A program made the translations under genes and the position numbers. Below the pieces are notes generated by a model that made no database searches, was not told the DNA's origin, and was given only the letters and a program-made list of their open reading frames with translations. This document shows, one piece after another, positions 51,501-60,000 of a DNA stretch of 60,000 nt (positions within the stretch are counted from its first letter, which is position 1; each line of letters starts with the position of its first letter). The stretch lies in contig NC_092566.1 in the NCBI RefSeq assembly GCF_037975245.1, positions 16,411,001 through 16,471,000 on the forward strand, read 5' to 3'. The stretch is from Apostichopus japonicus (Eukaryota > Echinodermata > Holothuroidea > Aspidochirotida > Stichopodidae).

Positions 51501-54500
51501 TCCTCGAAAAAGCAATGGCAACAGAAAGAAAGCTAAGTTCTTCTTTTCATCTGTAAAAGAGATTAAGGCAAGAAATGAGAATGCTTGCAGGTATAAACGA
51601 CAAAAACATTAATAAGGCACACTATAGTCTGACCATATAAAACTTCAAGGACTGAGGATAAAATTCAAGGGATCTACACCGCCCTAAATGTGCTCCACAA
51701 CTTTATGCTCATACACATTAATAACAGCAACATGAAAGTTAATGTGGCATGTGTACTCATAGGGGACCTACACATTTGTATTAGAAGACTTAATTACCTA
51801 CCCTACACACTAATTTCAAGCCAAATTTTATAAGATTTTGAAGGAAAAAAAAATGAAAAAGCCCATAGTATGTGCTAACCTTTCATTGACACAGTCGTAC
51901 TAAAATCTGAATACAATTGTCCAAAGATTTTTGGAAAAATCAACTTCTAGACGTTTTAACATGTTTAATCTTCCTGCTCTTAAAACATCTTGAGAAGAGT
52001 ACACAACACAACAAGCTAATTTCTTTTCCTCAGCATTGGAAAAGTATACACATAAGGAATCCATCTCATTGGCCATTTTCAAGTTTGTGCTTAACGACAG
52101 TAGAATTAATCCAAATATTATATTCAATTGAGCATTAATGAGTAAACAAGGCTAATAATGAGGTTTTCAGTGATTACTCCTGCTGACAAAAAACATTTCA
52201 CTTGTTGAGAAATCAACAGGAATTATTCAAACCCTATGTGGAACCTACAAACAACACTGATACATGTCCAAGTGACTGTCATTGAGTTAATATTATAACA
52301 GGGCTGGGTCTCACTTCAACCACACACAAACCCGAACGCGACTACAAATAAAATAGTAGCCAATTAATCATATTGAGTGCAATGTTTGGAGAAAGTTTGC
52401 AGAAAGGTTCAGAAGCCACCATTTGACATTAACCAGCTGATTTGGTCCTTTCAGATCAGTTGATTTTGATAGATTTTTAAAAAGTAACAAACCACCAAAA
52501 ACATATTTTGAAGGTTAATCCAAATATTGACCCATCCTTACAGACATACTGGAAAGAGAAACTATATTGTCATGGCATAAGCTCTGAATGAAGCTAGCTA
52601 TGAATAAACAGGCCATGACTATACAATAAATTTGGCTTACCATCAGTCAGTGCATCCAACGTCTTCTCTAAATGCAAAAAGTTCGGCCAGTTTGGGATGA
52701 TCGCCTGTATAGCACAAAATGTCCATTGTCAAATATCCCACTCTGTTGTATAATTTGTTGGCAGTTGGTTTTTGTAATAATTCAAAGTCCTGTTTCTACC
52801 TGTAGGAAAGAGAAAAATATGCAAACAGCATTATAGGCCTATAACATTACTAACGCTGATGTTCTATGCTATACTAATATTATTATAGCCTAGAACTCAT
52901 TAAATGCCAGGCCTAATTTAGGCGACTTTTAAAAAAAAATCCTCGAAGTTCGGACACCCCTAACGAATGCATAATTTCACCATGGCACAAATACAATAGG
53001 ATCATTTTGACGAAACCTATGAAGCGACTTTTTTTCTAACGAGAATGTTTCTTCTGCCATCGATAGTATCATTTTAAAAGAAGTGTGAACAGATACGTTT
53101 CTGGAGTATTTTAGTGCTTAAGTGTTCGAACTTCGAAGGGTCCATTATTATACTACTGTATGTACGTACTACTACTAGCATTAACAACGTACGTGAAAGT
53201 CTAACATTAGGCCTAAGTTATGACAGGCTAGGTCTAACGTTAAGCTAATAAGGGTTCATGTGGTCATTTGCCGTATGAAACTTAAAAGTAAAAAAGGGAG
53301 TACAATTTATGATTTACAACGAAAATGTGCTACAATGAAACCTTGTCTAGCCAAGATATAGGCTAGAGAGACCTGGTGCATACGCATAGCTTACCGTAAG
53401 TTGACAAGGATCTGCATTACACAGGCGTTCGCAACGTTAATACAATGTGAGTAACTTAGGCCTAGTTACACACTTGCGGGCGCGCCTGTGGCGTCTGTCA
53501 ATCGCTTCACTACAAGCTAGCCTAACGTAATACAACTATGCTGGAAATACAATTAGTATTAGTAGCCTTTACGTATGCCTGGTATAGCCTACATGTAGCA
53601 CCGAGAGAACGAACGATCATTCGATACCACTGATATGTAGAGATCGCAGTGTTCGATGCACACACCAAGCAGAGGATTGTTTTTCATTACGCTCACCTTC
53701 AAATGTAGCACATAACTCTGGCATTTCCCACCTCTTGAGTACTGCGCTAACAAATTCGTCAGCCATTGTGTAAGTTATAACACGTTCACTATATACGATC
53801 TACTCATGATGCATGCACATCGCGCAGAGTACCAGTATAGTAATGGCGCAAAAAGGCTGGTTTTGCACAACATTGGGCAAATCAAGCTTGTTTGCCCAAC
53901 AGAAAGTAACAATAAACTACATCTTAATTTTTGCCCAACAAAGTTTACCCATATCAGTTGTGTAATTTCTTTTACTCAGTTGTTGGTTAATATTTACTCA
54001 TATTGGGCAATGCTTTGTTTGCCCAACCAGTTTTGCCCAACAGTTTTTAGAGTGTACTGTGTCCATGTTAAAAAACGTTCTGCATGGTCTGTTTCATGTG
54101 CTGGAAGGCATATGTCTTGTTCATTCTAGTAACTGTTACATTGGAAGTATAATTTGCAGTTGTTACGGTAAACATATTTTTCAATGGTTGGTGGCCGGGC
54201 TGACCTTTATAAAACTGTTTAAGGCCATATCCGTGTTTACAAAAATGAGAAATTCATATCAGAGGAATTGTTAAAAATCGGAACTTTGGTGCAATTTTTG
54301 CATCAATCTCAATTGGAATTTTAGAATAAAACTTTCGGATACCGTTAAGGACAAGAATAACAACAAAACGTTAAGTACAAAGAAATTTGATACCAACCTT
54401 TTAACTTTTCGATTTTAATATCGTACCATGGCCCGTTGTATACAATTTCGAAGATTTGATTAAACAATTTAGACCATTTAATCAAAATTCTGCCGTTTAT

Positions 54501-57500
54501 TTCTATTTTAGTTTTTAATTTATAAATATGTTATCAATATTTTCTATTAGAGCTCGATTGTGGATACGATTTTGACTGCCAAAACGGTGCGTGTATATCA
54601 CAGAGATCTGTTTGTGATTATCAACAAAACTGTGCAAATGGGTTTGATAGTGCAGGTGTTACCCTCTCAGGTGAGTCACTATACGGGTCTATAGGGCAAT
54701 ATGACATATATAGCATAATATGTCGCAGAGTCGAACATCGTACTCGTTTTTTTACTTTCCCAATAGGGAAAACTATGGCGTCACTCTCACTGACCTTGCA
54801 AAGTTGTAAGTGGTACCAAGGATTGTAAAGTCGGCACTGTCTAACGCAAATAGCGAAACCGGTAATTACTAGTACCGTTAGATTTTTCCAACACGACAGC
54901 ACACAAAAATTATGTGATCAAAGCAAAAACCAAAGTGAATTAATCAGGTCACACATCCGGCAGGAGTCTACGCATGCTAAATTCTTCACTACCGCCCTCA
55001 CTGCCTTTCAGAAAACATTTCATACTGCAGTTTTGATTTGTTCTATGCTGTAAATTAAACCTTGCGAATTGTATACGAAAGTGAACATACAACTATGGAT
55101 GTAGTCTTTGGATCTTTCATAACCTCGTGTGTAATTTTCTGTCTCATATACGTGCTTCGAGGTCAGTTAATCTACCTTCCTCGTTAGTTTAGCTTATACC
55201 TTTTTCAACATTTTACACTGGGCGTGGCTTCAGCCCACTGTGTGGTCCCATTGGAGTTATCCCCTCTTTCAGGTCTCCTAAAGTAAATATATGTATCTTG
55301 CTTGACTTTTGACATCTAATAGACCTATTTTATAGTCTAAATATACGCTAGAATGCACCGCTTGTTGCTTCCAATGTCCCAAATAACAGGAGGGGTTTGG
55401 GAGGAAAATACATAGATCACCACCTTCTTGAAGTTGAGACATATTCAATGTTCATTTCAAAATGCAACATAGAAATTAAATGTACAGAAAGATCTTCCTA
55501 TTTAAGAACATGATCTGCCATATTAAACAAATATTGAATTTGTTTGAATAATTCCCATCAATGGTTATTCTTCATCTAGTCGTTGTGGATGTTGATACGA
55601 TTTGGGCTACATGGCCAAAGCTTGAATGAACTAGACATTTTTCGTTTAGTTCGGCAGCTAATGATATTTACCAATTCCGCACATAGGATTGTTGACAATG
55701 ACATGTGAACATTATATTGTATATACATTATATACAACTGAATCGATAAAAGTTTTATATTAACACATTAGTTTATAGATACCAATTACGTTATAATTAC
55801 TATATTTTGTAATGAGTACACATGTTATAAAAAGAACAATTTATTATAAGTAGCATATTATGTCATTAGTAACACAATATGTTGTAAGTAACATATTATG
55901 ACATGATAAACACATTATGTCATATAATTTTTTTATTTTTTATTATAAGTAGCATATTATGTCTTCAGTACCACAATATGTTGTAGGTAACATATGATGT
56001 CATCAGTAACACCTTTTGTAATCAATAACACATTGTGTCACAAGTAACACAATATGTTGTAAGTAACATATTTTGTCATCAGTAACACATATTACATATT
56101 GTAACACCTTTCGTTATTAGTATCACATGTCGTAAGTAACACACTATGTTTTAAGTAACATATTATGTCATCAATAACACATTATGTCATATAGTAACGC
56201 CTTTTGTCATTAGGAACACAGTATGTCATTAGTAACACGATAAATTGTAAGTAACATATTATGTCATCAGTATACATTATGTCATAAGAAACGCATTATA
56301 ACAAAAGTAACGCATGGTAGCATCAGTAATTAGATAAAGTAGGCAGTACAGTTTATAATGTTTTGATTTGAAGCATGTGGGATTTTAAGACTGAACCGTA
56401 TAGTAAAATCAACAGTAAAAATTAAAGCAACTGAAGGAAAATGAATGTGAAAACTGAGGATCCTTATATTTCTCCCCAGATGTTTACAATGTTACAGCAC
56501 GTCATAGCGTAACATCTCACAATTATGATACTGGATCATATTCATGCAACCTTCATCAAGAGGAGGTTTACATCGCACCCGATGGTCTGCACCTGCTTCT
56601 CACCATTGAGTATTTGAACACTTACTACGGAGACTACCTTAGAGTTGGAAATGGCAATGTAACAAACGAAAGAAATATTCTTCTGTACGATCAAGGGCAA
56701 TTTAATAATGAAACACGTGTTTTATCAGAGGAAAACGTTATGTGGTTGACCTTCACATCGGATAACTATTACAATTATGGTGGTTTCAGCGGTTTCGTGG
56801 AACCAGTTAACATGACGTTAGATGGTAAGATAAATTATGCTTTCGTGTTCTTACTTCATTCTTACCTTCTCATCATACCATGCAATTATTACAAATTATT
56901 TCTTCAGAGCCGTAACACCGACTCCTAATATCTTATATAAGTTCTCGTTTCTTGGCACATGGTCTTTCAATGATTCCAGCCGGTTAGACCCAATCCCAGT
57001 CTTCCGGCTCGAAACTCCTCTAGCAATAGCATAACCAGCGATAGATGGTAACCAAACAAGATAAACAGCTCCTCTCAGCTCAGCTCCTCATATTTCCCGT
57101 CGAATATACATAAATTCACACATTTAATTGAAACAACCATATCGGTTCATGATAACTACCATATTATCATAATCCCTGACATATCGTTATTACGGTCACG
57201 TCTCCTCATCTTGGAGCGAGAATTACATTTCATTAAATATCAACTATGACACAGGATATTCAGAAAGAACACAGTAACTACTGTAAATGTTAAAGGTTTG
57301 TACCAAAGTGTAAACTGGTTCGTTCTATAAATCGGAAGCATCAGCTATTAGGGTTACAGTAAGAACTGAGGATATGTGTAACTCCAACAAATCCAGTGTA
57401 ATGCATCTGATTGGATTATACATATCCTCAGTTCTTACTGTAAACCTAAGAGCACATGCTACCGATTTATCATATTTATCAGCACGATCCAGTTTTTTTA

Positions 57501-59378
57501 CTGTGGTACAAAACTTTTACAGTAGCTACTGTAATCTCTGTATGAATCGGCCGACTATGGTGATTTTTCGACTAACCGTGATGCTCAATTATCTCGTGTT
57601 TTCTTTCCATTTTTGCTGACAAAATATAAATGGAAGTAAAGTGAAAATCCAAGATCCGTCTACGTAATGGGCAATAGAATTTACTCGAAACATTTTGAAA
57701 TCGTGTGCAAACTATAACACAATTGCACCAGCCCCCCCCCCCCCTCCGAAGCGGTGTGATTTAATGCGTTGAAAGAAGAGGGGACGGGGGTATTCACCTA
57801 CGAATTACCTATTCACATTGAAGGCGAAAAATAGTGATTCTTCCCTTCGTACTGCAGTTACTGTGTCCATGTTAAAATAACATTCTTGTCTGTTTCATGT
57901 GCTGGGAGACATATTTGTTGTTTATTCTGGTAACTGTTACTTGGAAGTATTATTCACAACTGTTACGGTTAACATATTTCTCGATGGTTGGTGGCCACGC
58001 TGACCTTTATAAAACTGTTTAATGCCACAACCGTTTTAACAAATATGAGAAATTCATATCAGCAGAGTTGTTAAAGATCGGAACTTTGATACTATTGTTG
58101 CATCAAATTCCAATGGGATTTTAGAAACTTTCGGATACCGTTAAGGACAACAATAACAACAGAACTTGAAGTAAAAAGTATCTTTGATACCAATATTTTA
58201 ACTCTCCGATTTTTAATATCGGACCATTGCCCGTTGGCGTAATTTTTTTTTCCTAGGAGGGTTAGGGGCAATTATCATATATAGGCGTATCCAGACCCTC
58301 GCGCTTGCGTGTTACTCGTAAAAAGTTTATGGCTAGTAGTAGTATACATACAGTGTGTGCGACGCAATTCACGTTTTGTACATGTATACGTATATGCGTT
58401 CGTGCAACAATGGAGATCTGTTCGACTGACAATCCTTGCGCCAATCTTCATCTGGAATCTTGCCCTAGATTAGAGGTAAAGTTACTCGATATAATTGCAT
58501 ATAGTAATCCTCTCACCCAGATTTTAGACAATGTACGGTTTTCATCTGTCGTCATCAATGTGCGCGACGGACATTAATTTAATGGTGTGGTTAATGTTAA
58601 TCTGCTAGCCTACATTACATGTATTTCATTACATTTTTAGACAACATTCACAGGATTTGTACAAAGGGTTAAAAATGGGACTATCTATCCTGGACAGTTA
58701 CATGAAAATGACATGTATGTCTTATTTTGAAACTTGAAATAAAGAGTTTTGACTTCTTAATAGAAGTTACAACGATACGCACACTATAAGTCCCCTACAT
58801 TAGCCATATTACCTCCAGAAAATTAATAATTGAAGTGACGATTGTTCGCGCTTTAATTTGTATTTCTTTAGCCCGCGTCCCATCACTTATTTTCTTCAAT
58901 TCTCACTTGATAATCCTTGGCCAAAAAGCAAACTGCATTACGTGTTAAACTGTACAGCGGAGATATATTGCTTTGTACAGCGTTCATAGTGCCCACGAAC
59001 ACCCGGGCCCCCACACGTGTATTACAGTGATCGATGAGTAACGCATGTCAATAAGAAACACGCATGCGCGAGGGTTTGGATACGCCTATATATATATATG
59101 ATAATTGCCCCTAACCCTCCTAGGAAAAAAAATACGCGGCCCGTTGTTATACAATTTCGAAGATTCGATTAAACAATTTAGAACTTTAATTAAATCTTTA
59201 TCTTTATCTTTATTTTATTTTTTTAATTGATGAATATGTTATCAATATTTCCTATTAGAGCTCGATTGTGGATACGATTTTGACTGCCAAAACGGTGCGT
59301 GTATATCACAGAGATCTGTTTGTGATTATGTACAAAACTGTGCAAATGGGTTTGATAATGCAGGTGTTACCCTCTCAG
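39516..59378 (+). CDS. Gene B: second CUB-LDLa protein (3' truncated)
   Basis: A separate gene on the same strand: a signal-peptide exon (39516..39591) and six module exons, CUB-LDLa three times, all phase 1-1. Module sequences are close to gene A, so it is a tandem paralogue. It is probably another adhesion GPCR, but the C-terminal part is outside the window and it could be secreted. Pairs 2 and 3 are a recent duplication that includes introns, and similarity continues to the right edge, so more pairs are likely. The transcript join is inferred from splice phase. Confidence 0.8.
42314..42601. repeat. Two-copy tandem duplication
   Basis: A segment centred on TATGTTGTTCCTTCTTT occurs twice at about 159-bp spacing. 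Copy 1 has a deletion of about 20 bases relative to copy 2. A short open frame crosses copy 2, without a domain signature. Confidence 0.85.
43085..43890 (-). pseudogene. Decayed non-LTR retrotransposon reverse transcriptase
   Basis: On the minus strand, FSSAFNTVLPNQLMKDLL (43690..43760 region), SEIKVGVP and TKYADDTAVSC match reverse-transcriptase blocks, followed by a C-terminal segment (STGSIHRRQFDLFLRS). The Asp expected before FSSAFN is Tyr, there is a frameshift after the GVP block, and there are stops, so it is inactive. The clade looks CR1- or Rex1-like but is uncertain. Only the RT region is recognisable. Confidence 0.8.
46851..47198 (+). CDS. Gene B CUB exon 1 (no cysteine)
   Basis: A 348-bp phase 1-1 exon (gttcag / gtaaga) with GGYQNNLVEDTVFIGPEG, LAIGNGNI and ELRFLSQGNTIWLRF. 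The cysteine found in every other complete CUB here is Asn. All calcium ligands are kept (TESSYDFL, TSDYS). It is the first module after the signal peptide. Confidence 0.92.
47217..47306. repeat. Polypyrimidine microsatellite (TTCTCN)n
   Basis: About 90 bp almost purely C/T on the + strand, built from TTCTCC, then TTCTCG, then TTCTCA hexamers. It starts less than 20 bases after a splice donor. Confidence 0.95.
47623..47742 (+). CDS. Gene B LDLa exon 1
   Basis: A 120-bp phase 1-1 exon (acttcag / gtatag) encoding DFDCGNEFNCQNGACLPT then SICDTSSRCKNNTDWEP. Five cysteines. It is the most diverged after the fourth Cys. Confidence 0.9.
48457..48801 (+). CDS. Gene B CUB exon 2
   Basis: A 345-bp phase 1-1 exon (gttgtag / gtaaga) with GSYPCNLHQEEVYIAPDG, LRVGNGNVTNERN and ETRVLSEENVMWLTF. 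One cysteine. It is the duplicate partner of 56480..56824. Confidence 0.93.
50609..50765 (-). pseudogene. Transposon gene fragment, 3' segment
   Basis: The minus strand reads EDYCKTISKDERPQPFILCL then SPQHFFVIIERHP and SSLLTAVDYSF. It is collinear with the other minus-strand exons. A TGA lies in frame shortly before it if the obvious acceptor at about 50785 is used, so the gene may be broken here. Confidence 0.5.
51435..51550 (-). CDS. Transposon gene exon, middle
   Basis: Minus-strand exon of 116 bp (tttacag / gtaagc) encoding DEKKNLAFFLLPLLFRGRAK then STTVTSCLQAFIDDQP. Entry phase 1 matches the exon at 52641..52704. Function unknown. Confidence 0.55.
52641..52704 (-). CDS. Transposon gene exon, small
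   Basis: Minus-strand exon of 64 bp (atacag / gtaagc) reading AIIPNWPNFLHLEKTLDALT in phase 0 to 1. It continues into the exon at 51435..51550. An overlapping open reading in another frame (KQDFELLQKPTANKLYN upstream) leaves the exact exon limits unsure. Confidence 0.45.
53697..53766 (-). CDS. Transposon gene first exon (SAM-like start)
   Basis: The minus-strand ATG at 53766 begins MADEFVSAVLKRWEMPELC and the exon ends in phase 1 at gtgagc. The L.RW.MPEL pattern resembles the first helices of SAM-like domains in transposon-associated proteins; the assignment is tentative. It lies near the element's right end, as a first exon should. Confidence 0.5.
54551..54670 (+). CDS. Gene B LDLa exon 2
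   Basis: A 120-bp phase 1-1 exon (tattag / gtgagt) encoding ELDCGYDFDCQNGACISQ then SVCDYQQNCANGFDSAG. Five cysteines. It differs from LDLa exon 3 at two residues. Confidence 0.92.
54671..56479 (+). other. Intron, 1.8 kb
   Basis: The first 640 bp are repeated at 59379..60000. The second half holds the minisatellite at 55780..56320. No genes seen. Confidence 0.7.
55780..56320. repeat. Degenerate minisatellite (GTAACACATTATGTCAT-like)
   Basis: About 540 bp of imperfect repeats of roughly 18-22 bp alternating GTAACACA, TATTATGTCAT and AATATGTTGTAA pieces. Non-coding. Confidence 0.9.
56480..56824 (+). CDS. Gene B CUB exon 3
   Basis: A 345-bp phase 1-1 exon (ccccag / gtaaga), duplicate of CUB exon 2. 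Changes cluster in two loops: EYLNTYYGDYL replaces EHFSTDYGDYL and TSDNYYNYGGF replaces TSDIYDSFGGF. The pre-Cys residue is Ser (YSC). One cysteine. Confidence 0.93.
57271..57533. repeat. Long imperfect inverted repeat
   Basis: Arms of about 110 bp (57271..57380 and 57419..57533) with a 38-bp spacer. The inner 22 bases, ACAGTAAGAACTGAGGAT and onward, are perfect. It lies in a segment (about 56980..57690) absent from the paralogous intron, so it may be part of an inserted element. Confidence 0.85.
58237..59138. mobile_element. 0.90-kb non-autonomous element with 8-bp duplication
   Basis: The direct repeat GCCCGTTG occurs at 58229..58236 and 59139..59146, and only once in the paralogous intron near 54434. 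Inverted ends of about 65 bp share CCTAGGAGGGTTAGGGGCAA and GGCGTATCC. No transposase. An 8-bp duplication fits hAT- or P-type elements; the termini (CGCGTA, GCGTAA) do not settle the family. Confidence 0.85.
59259..59378 (+). CDS. Gene B LDLa exon 3
   Basis: A 120-bp phase 1-1 exon (tattag / gtgagt) encoding ELDCGYDFDCQNGACISQ then SVCDYVQNCANGFDNAG. Five cysteines. Similarity to the region after LDLa exon 2 runs on to the window edge, so another CUB copy is expected to the right. Confidence 0.92.
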
Positions 59379-60000
59379 GTGAGTCACTATATAGGCCTAT
59401 AGAGCACTATGCCATAGCATAATATGTCGCAGAGTCGTACATATTGTTCGTTTGTTTTCTTTCCCGACAGGGAAAACTATGAAGTTACTCTTAATGACCT
59501 TGCAAAATTGTAAGTGGTACCACGGATTGTAAAGTCGGCACTGTCTAACGCGGATAGCGAAATCGGTAATTACTATTACCGTTATATTCGTCCAACATGA
59601 CAGCACATAAAAATTATGTGATCAAAGCCAAAACCAAAGTAAATTAATCAGTTCACACATCCGGCAGGAGTCTACTCATGCTAAATTCTTCATTACCGTC
59701 CTCACTGCCTTCAGAAAACATTTCATACTGTAGTTTTGATTTTTGAATGCTGTAACAGAAACGTTGCGAATTGTATACGAAAGTGAACATACAACTATGA
59801 ATTTAGTCTTTGGATCTTTCATAACCTCGTGTGTATTTTTTGTCTAATATACGTGCTGCCAGGTCAGTTAATCTACCTTCCTCGTTAGTTAAGCACATCC
59901 CTTTTCAACATTCTACACTGGGCGTGGCTCCAGCCCACTGTGTGGTCCCAGTGAAGTTATCCCCTCTTTCAGGTCTCCTAAAGTAAATATATGTATCTTG

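Larger units (their letters stand above)
49117..54054 (-). mobile_element. 4.94-kb DNA transposon, TA target duplication, CACTC ends
   Basis: Ends are CACTCTTAAAATTGTTGGG and, inverted, CACTCTAAAAACTGTTGGG. A TA dinucleotide flanks both ends. The paralogous intron has the uninterrupted site GCAGTTACTGTG (TA at 57859..57860). Many TTGGGCAA/TTGCCCAA motifs cluster within 300 bp of each end. Exon-like pieces of an element gene lie on the minus strand. CAC ends with a TA duplication and subterminal repeats suggest the CMC (CACTA/Mirage/Chapaev) group, as an inference. It sits in the intron between gene B CUB 2 and LDLa 2. Confidence 0.88.

Noticed and set aside
58305-58577. Cys-rich 90-residue frame in the 0.90-kb element
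   Set aside because: Lies in a non-autonomous element, starts within the inverted end, and has no recognisable domain.

Overview
This is a eukaryotic, intron-rich, AT-rich window with no bacterial or organellar features. The domain set points to a marine deuterostome invertebrate: CUB and LDL-receptor class A modules, an IgGFc-binding-protein domain, and a GAIN/GPS plus class B2 seven-helix receptor. An echinoderm is my best guess; this is an inference, not a sequence match.

Gene A (+ strand, 1..37034, 5' end outside the window) is one large adhesion GPCR gene. I traced 37 exons by splice sites and unbroken reading phase. Twelve CUB-LDLa exon pairs (1..27094) are followed by two Ser/Thr-rich stalk exons (27630..28410), a large IgGFc-binding-like exon (28816..29988), a short hormone-receptor-like Cys module (30301..31136), a GAIN domain ending in an intact GPS with a His-Leu/Thr cleavage site (31136..33734), and a complete seven-helix domain (34189..37034, stop TAA). 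Every module exon upstream of the GAIN domain is phase 1-1, so units can be added or skipped without a frameshift. About 3.4 copies of a 2.44-kb LDLa-CUB unit lie in tandem at 8360..16760.

Gene B (+ strand) starts about 2.5 kb downstream. A signal-peptide exon (39516..39591) is followed by a 7.3-kb intron that holds a dead LINE fragment. Three CUB-LDLa pairs follow (46851..59378) and the gene runs off the right edge. Its last two pairs are a recent duplication. Each copy carries a different transposon insertion, and the other copy preserves the empty site.

The most interesting signal is the cysteine pattern. LDLa modules that precede a CUB lack the sixth Cys, and CUBs that follow an LDLa keep exactly one Cys. 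The last LDLa of gene A, which has no CUB after it, keeps all six. The first CUB of gene B, which has no LDLa before it, has none. This predicts a disulfide between each LDLa and the next CUB. In addition, tandem CUB copies differ almost only at amino-acid-changing sites, clustered at the calcium-binding face, while the neighbouring LDLa exons and introns are nearly identical. Together these suggest a rod-like, fast-diversifying recognition ectodomain on a self-cleaving receptor.

Mobile DNA: a 4.94-kb TA-flanked, CACTC-ended DNA transposon (49117..54054) with remnants of its own minus-strand gene; a 0.90-kb element with an 8-bp duplication (58237..59138); a 1.03-kb element whose inverted ends are arrays of a CGCCCAAC motif with an 8-bp duplication (6380..7409); two foldback repeats; several TA microsatellites; and a decayed non-LTR reverse transcriptase. 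No tRNA, rRNA or CRISPR was seen.
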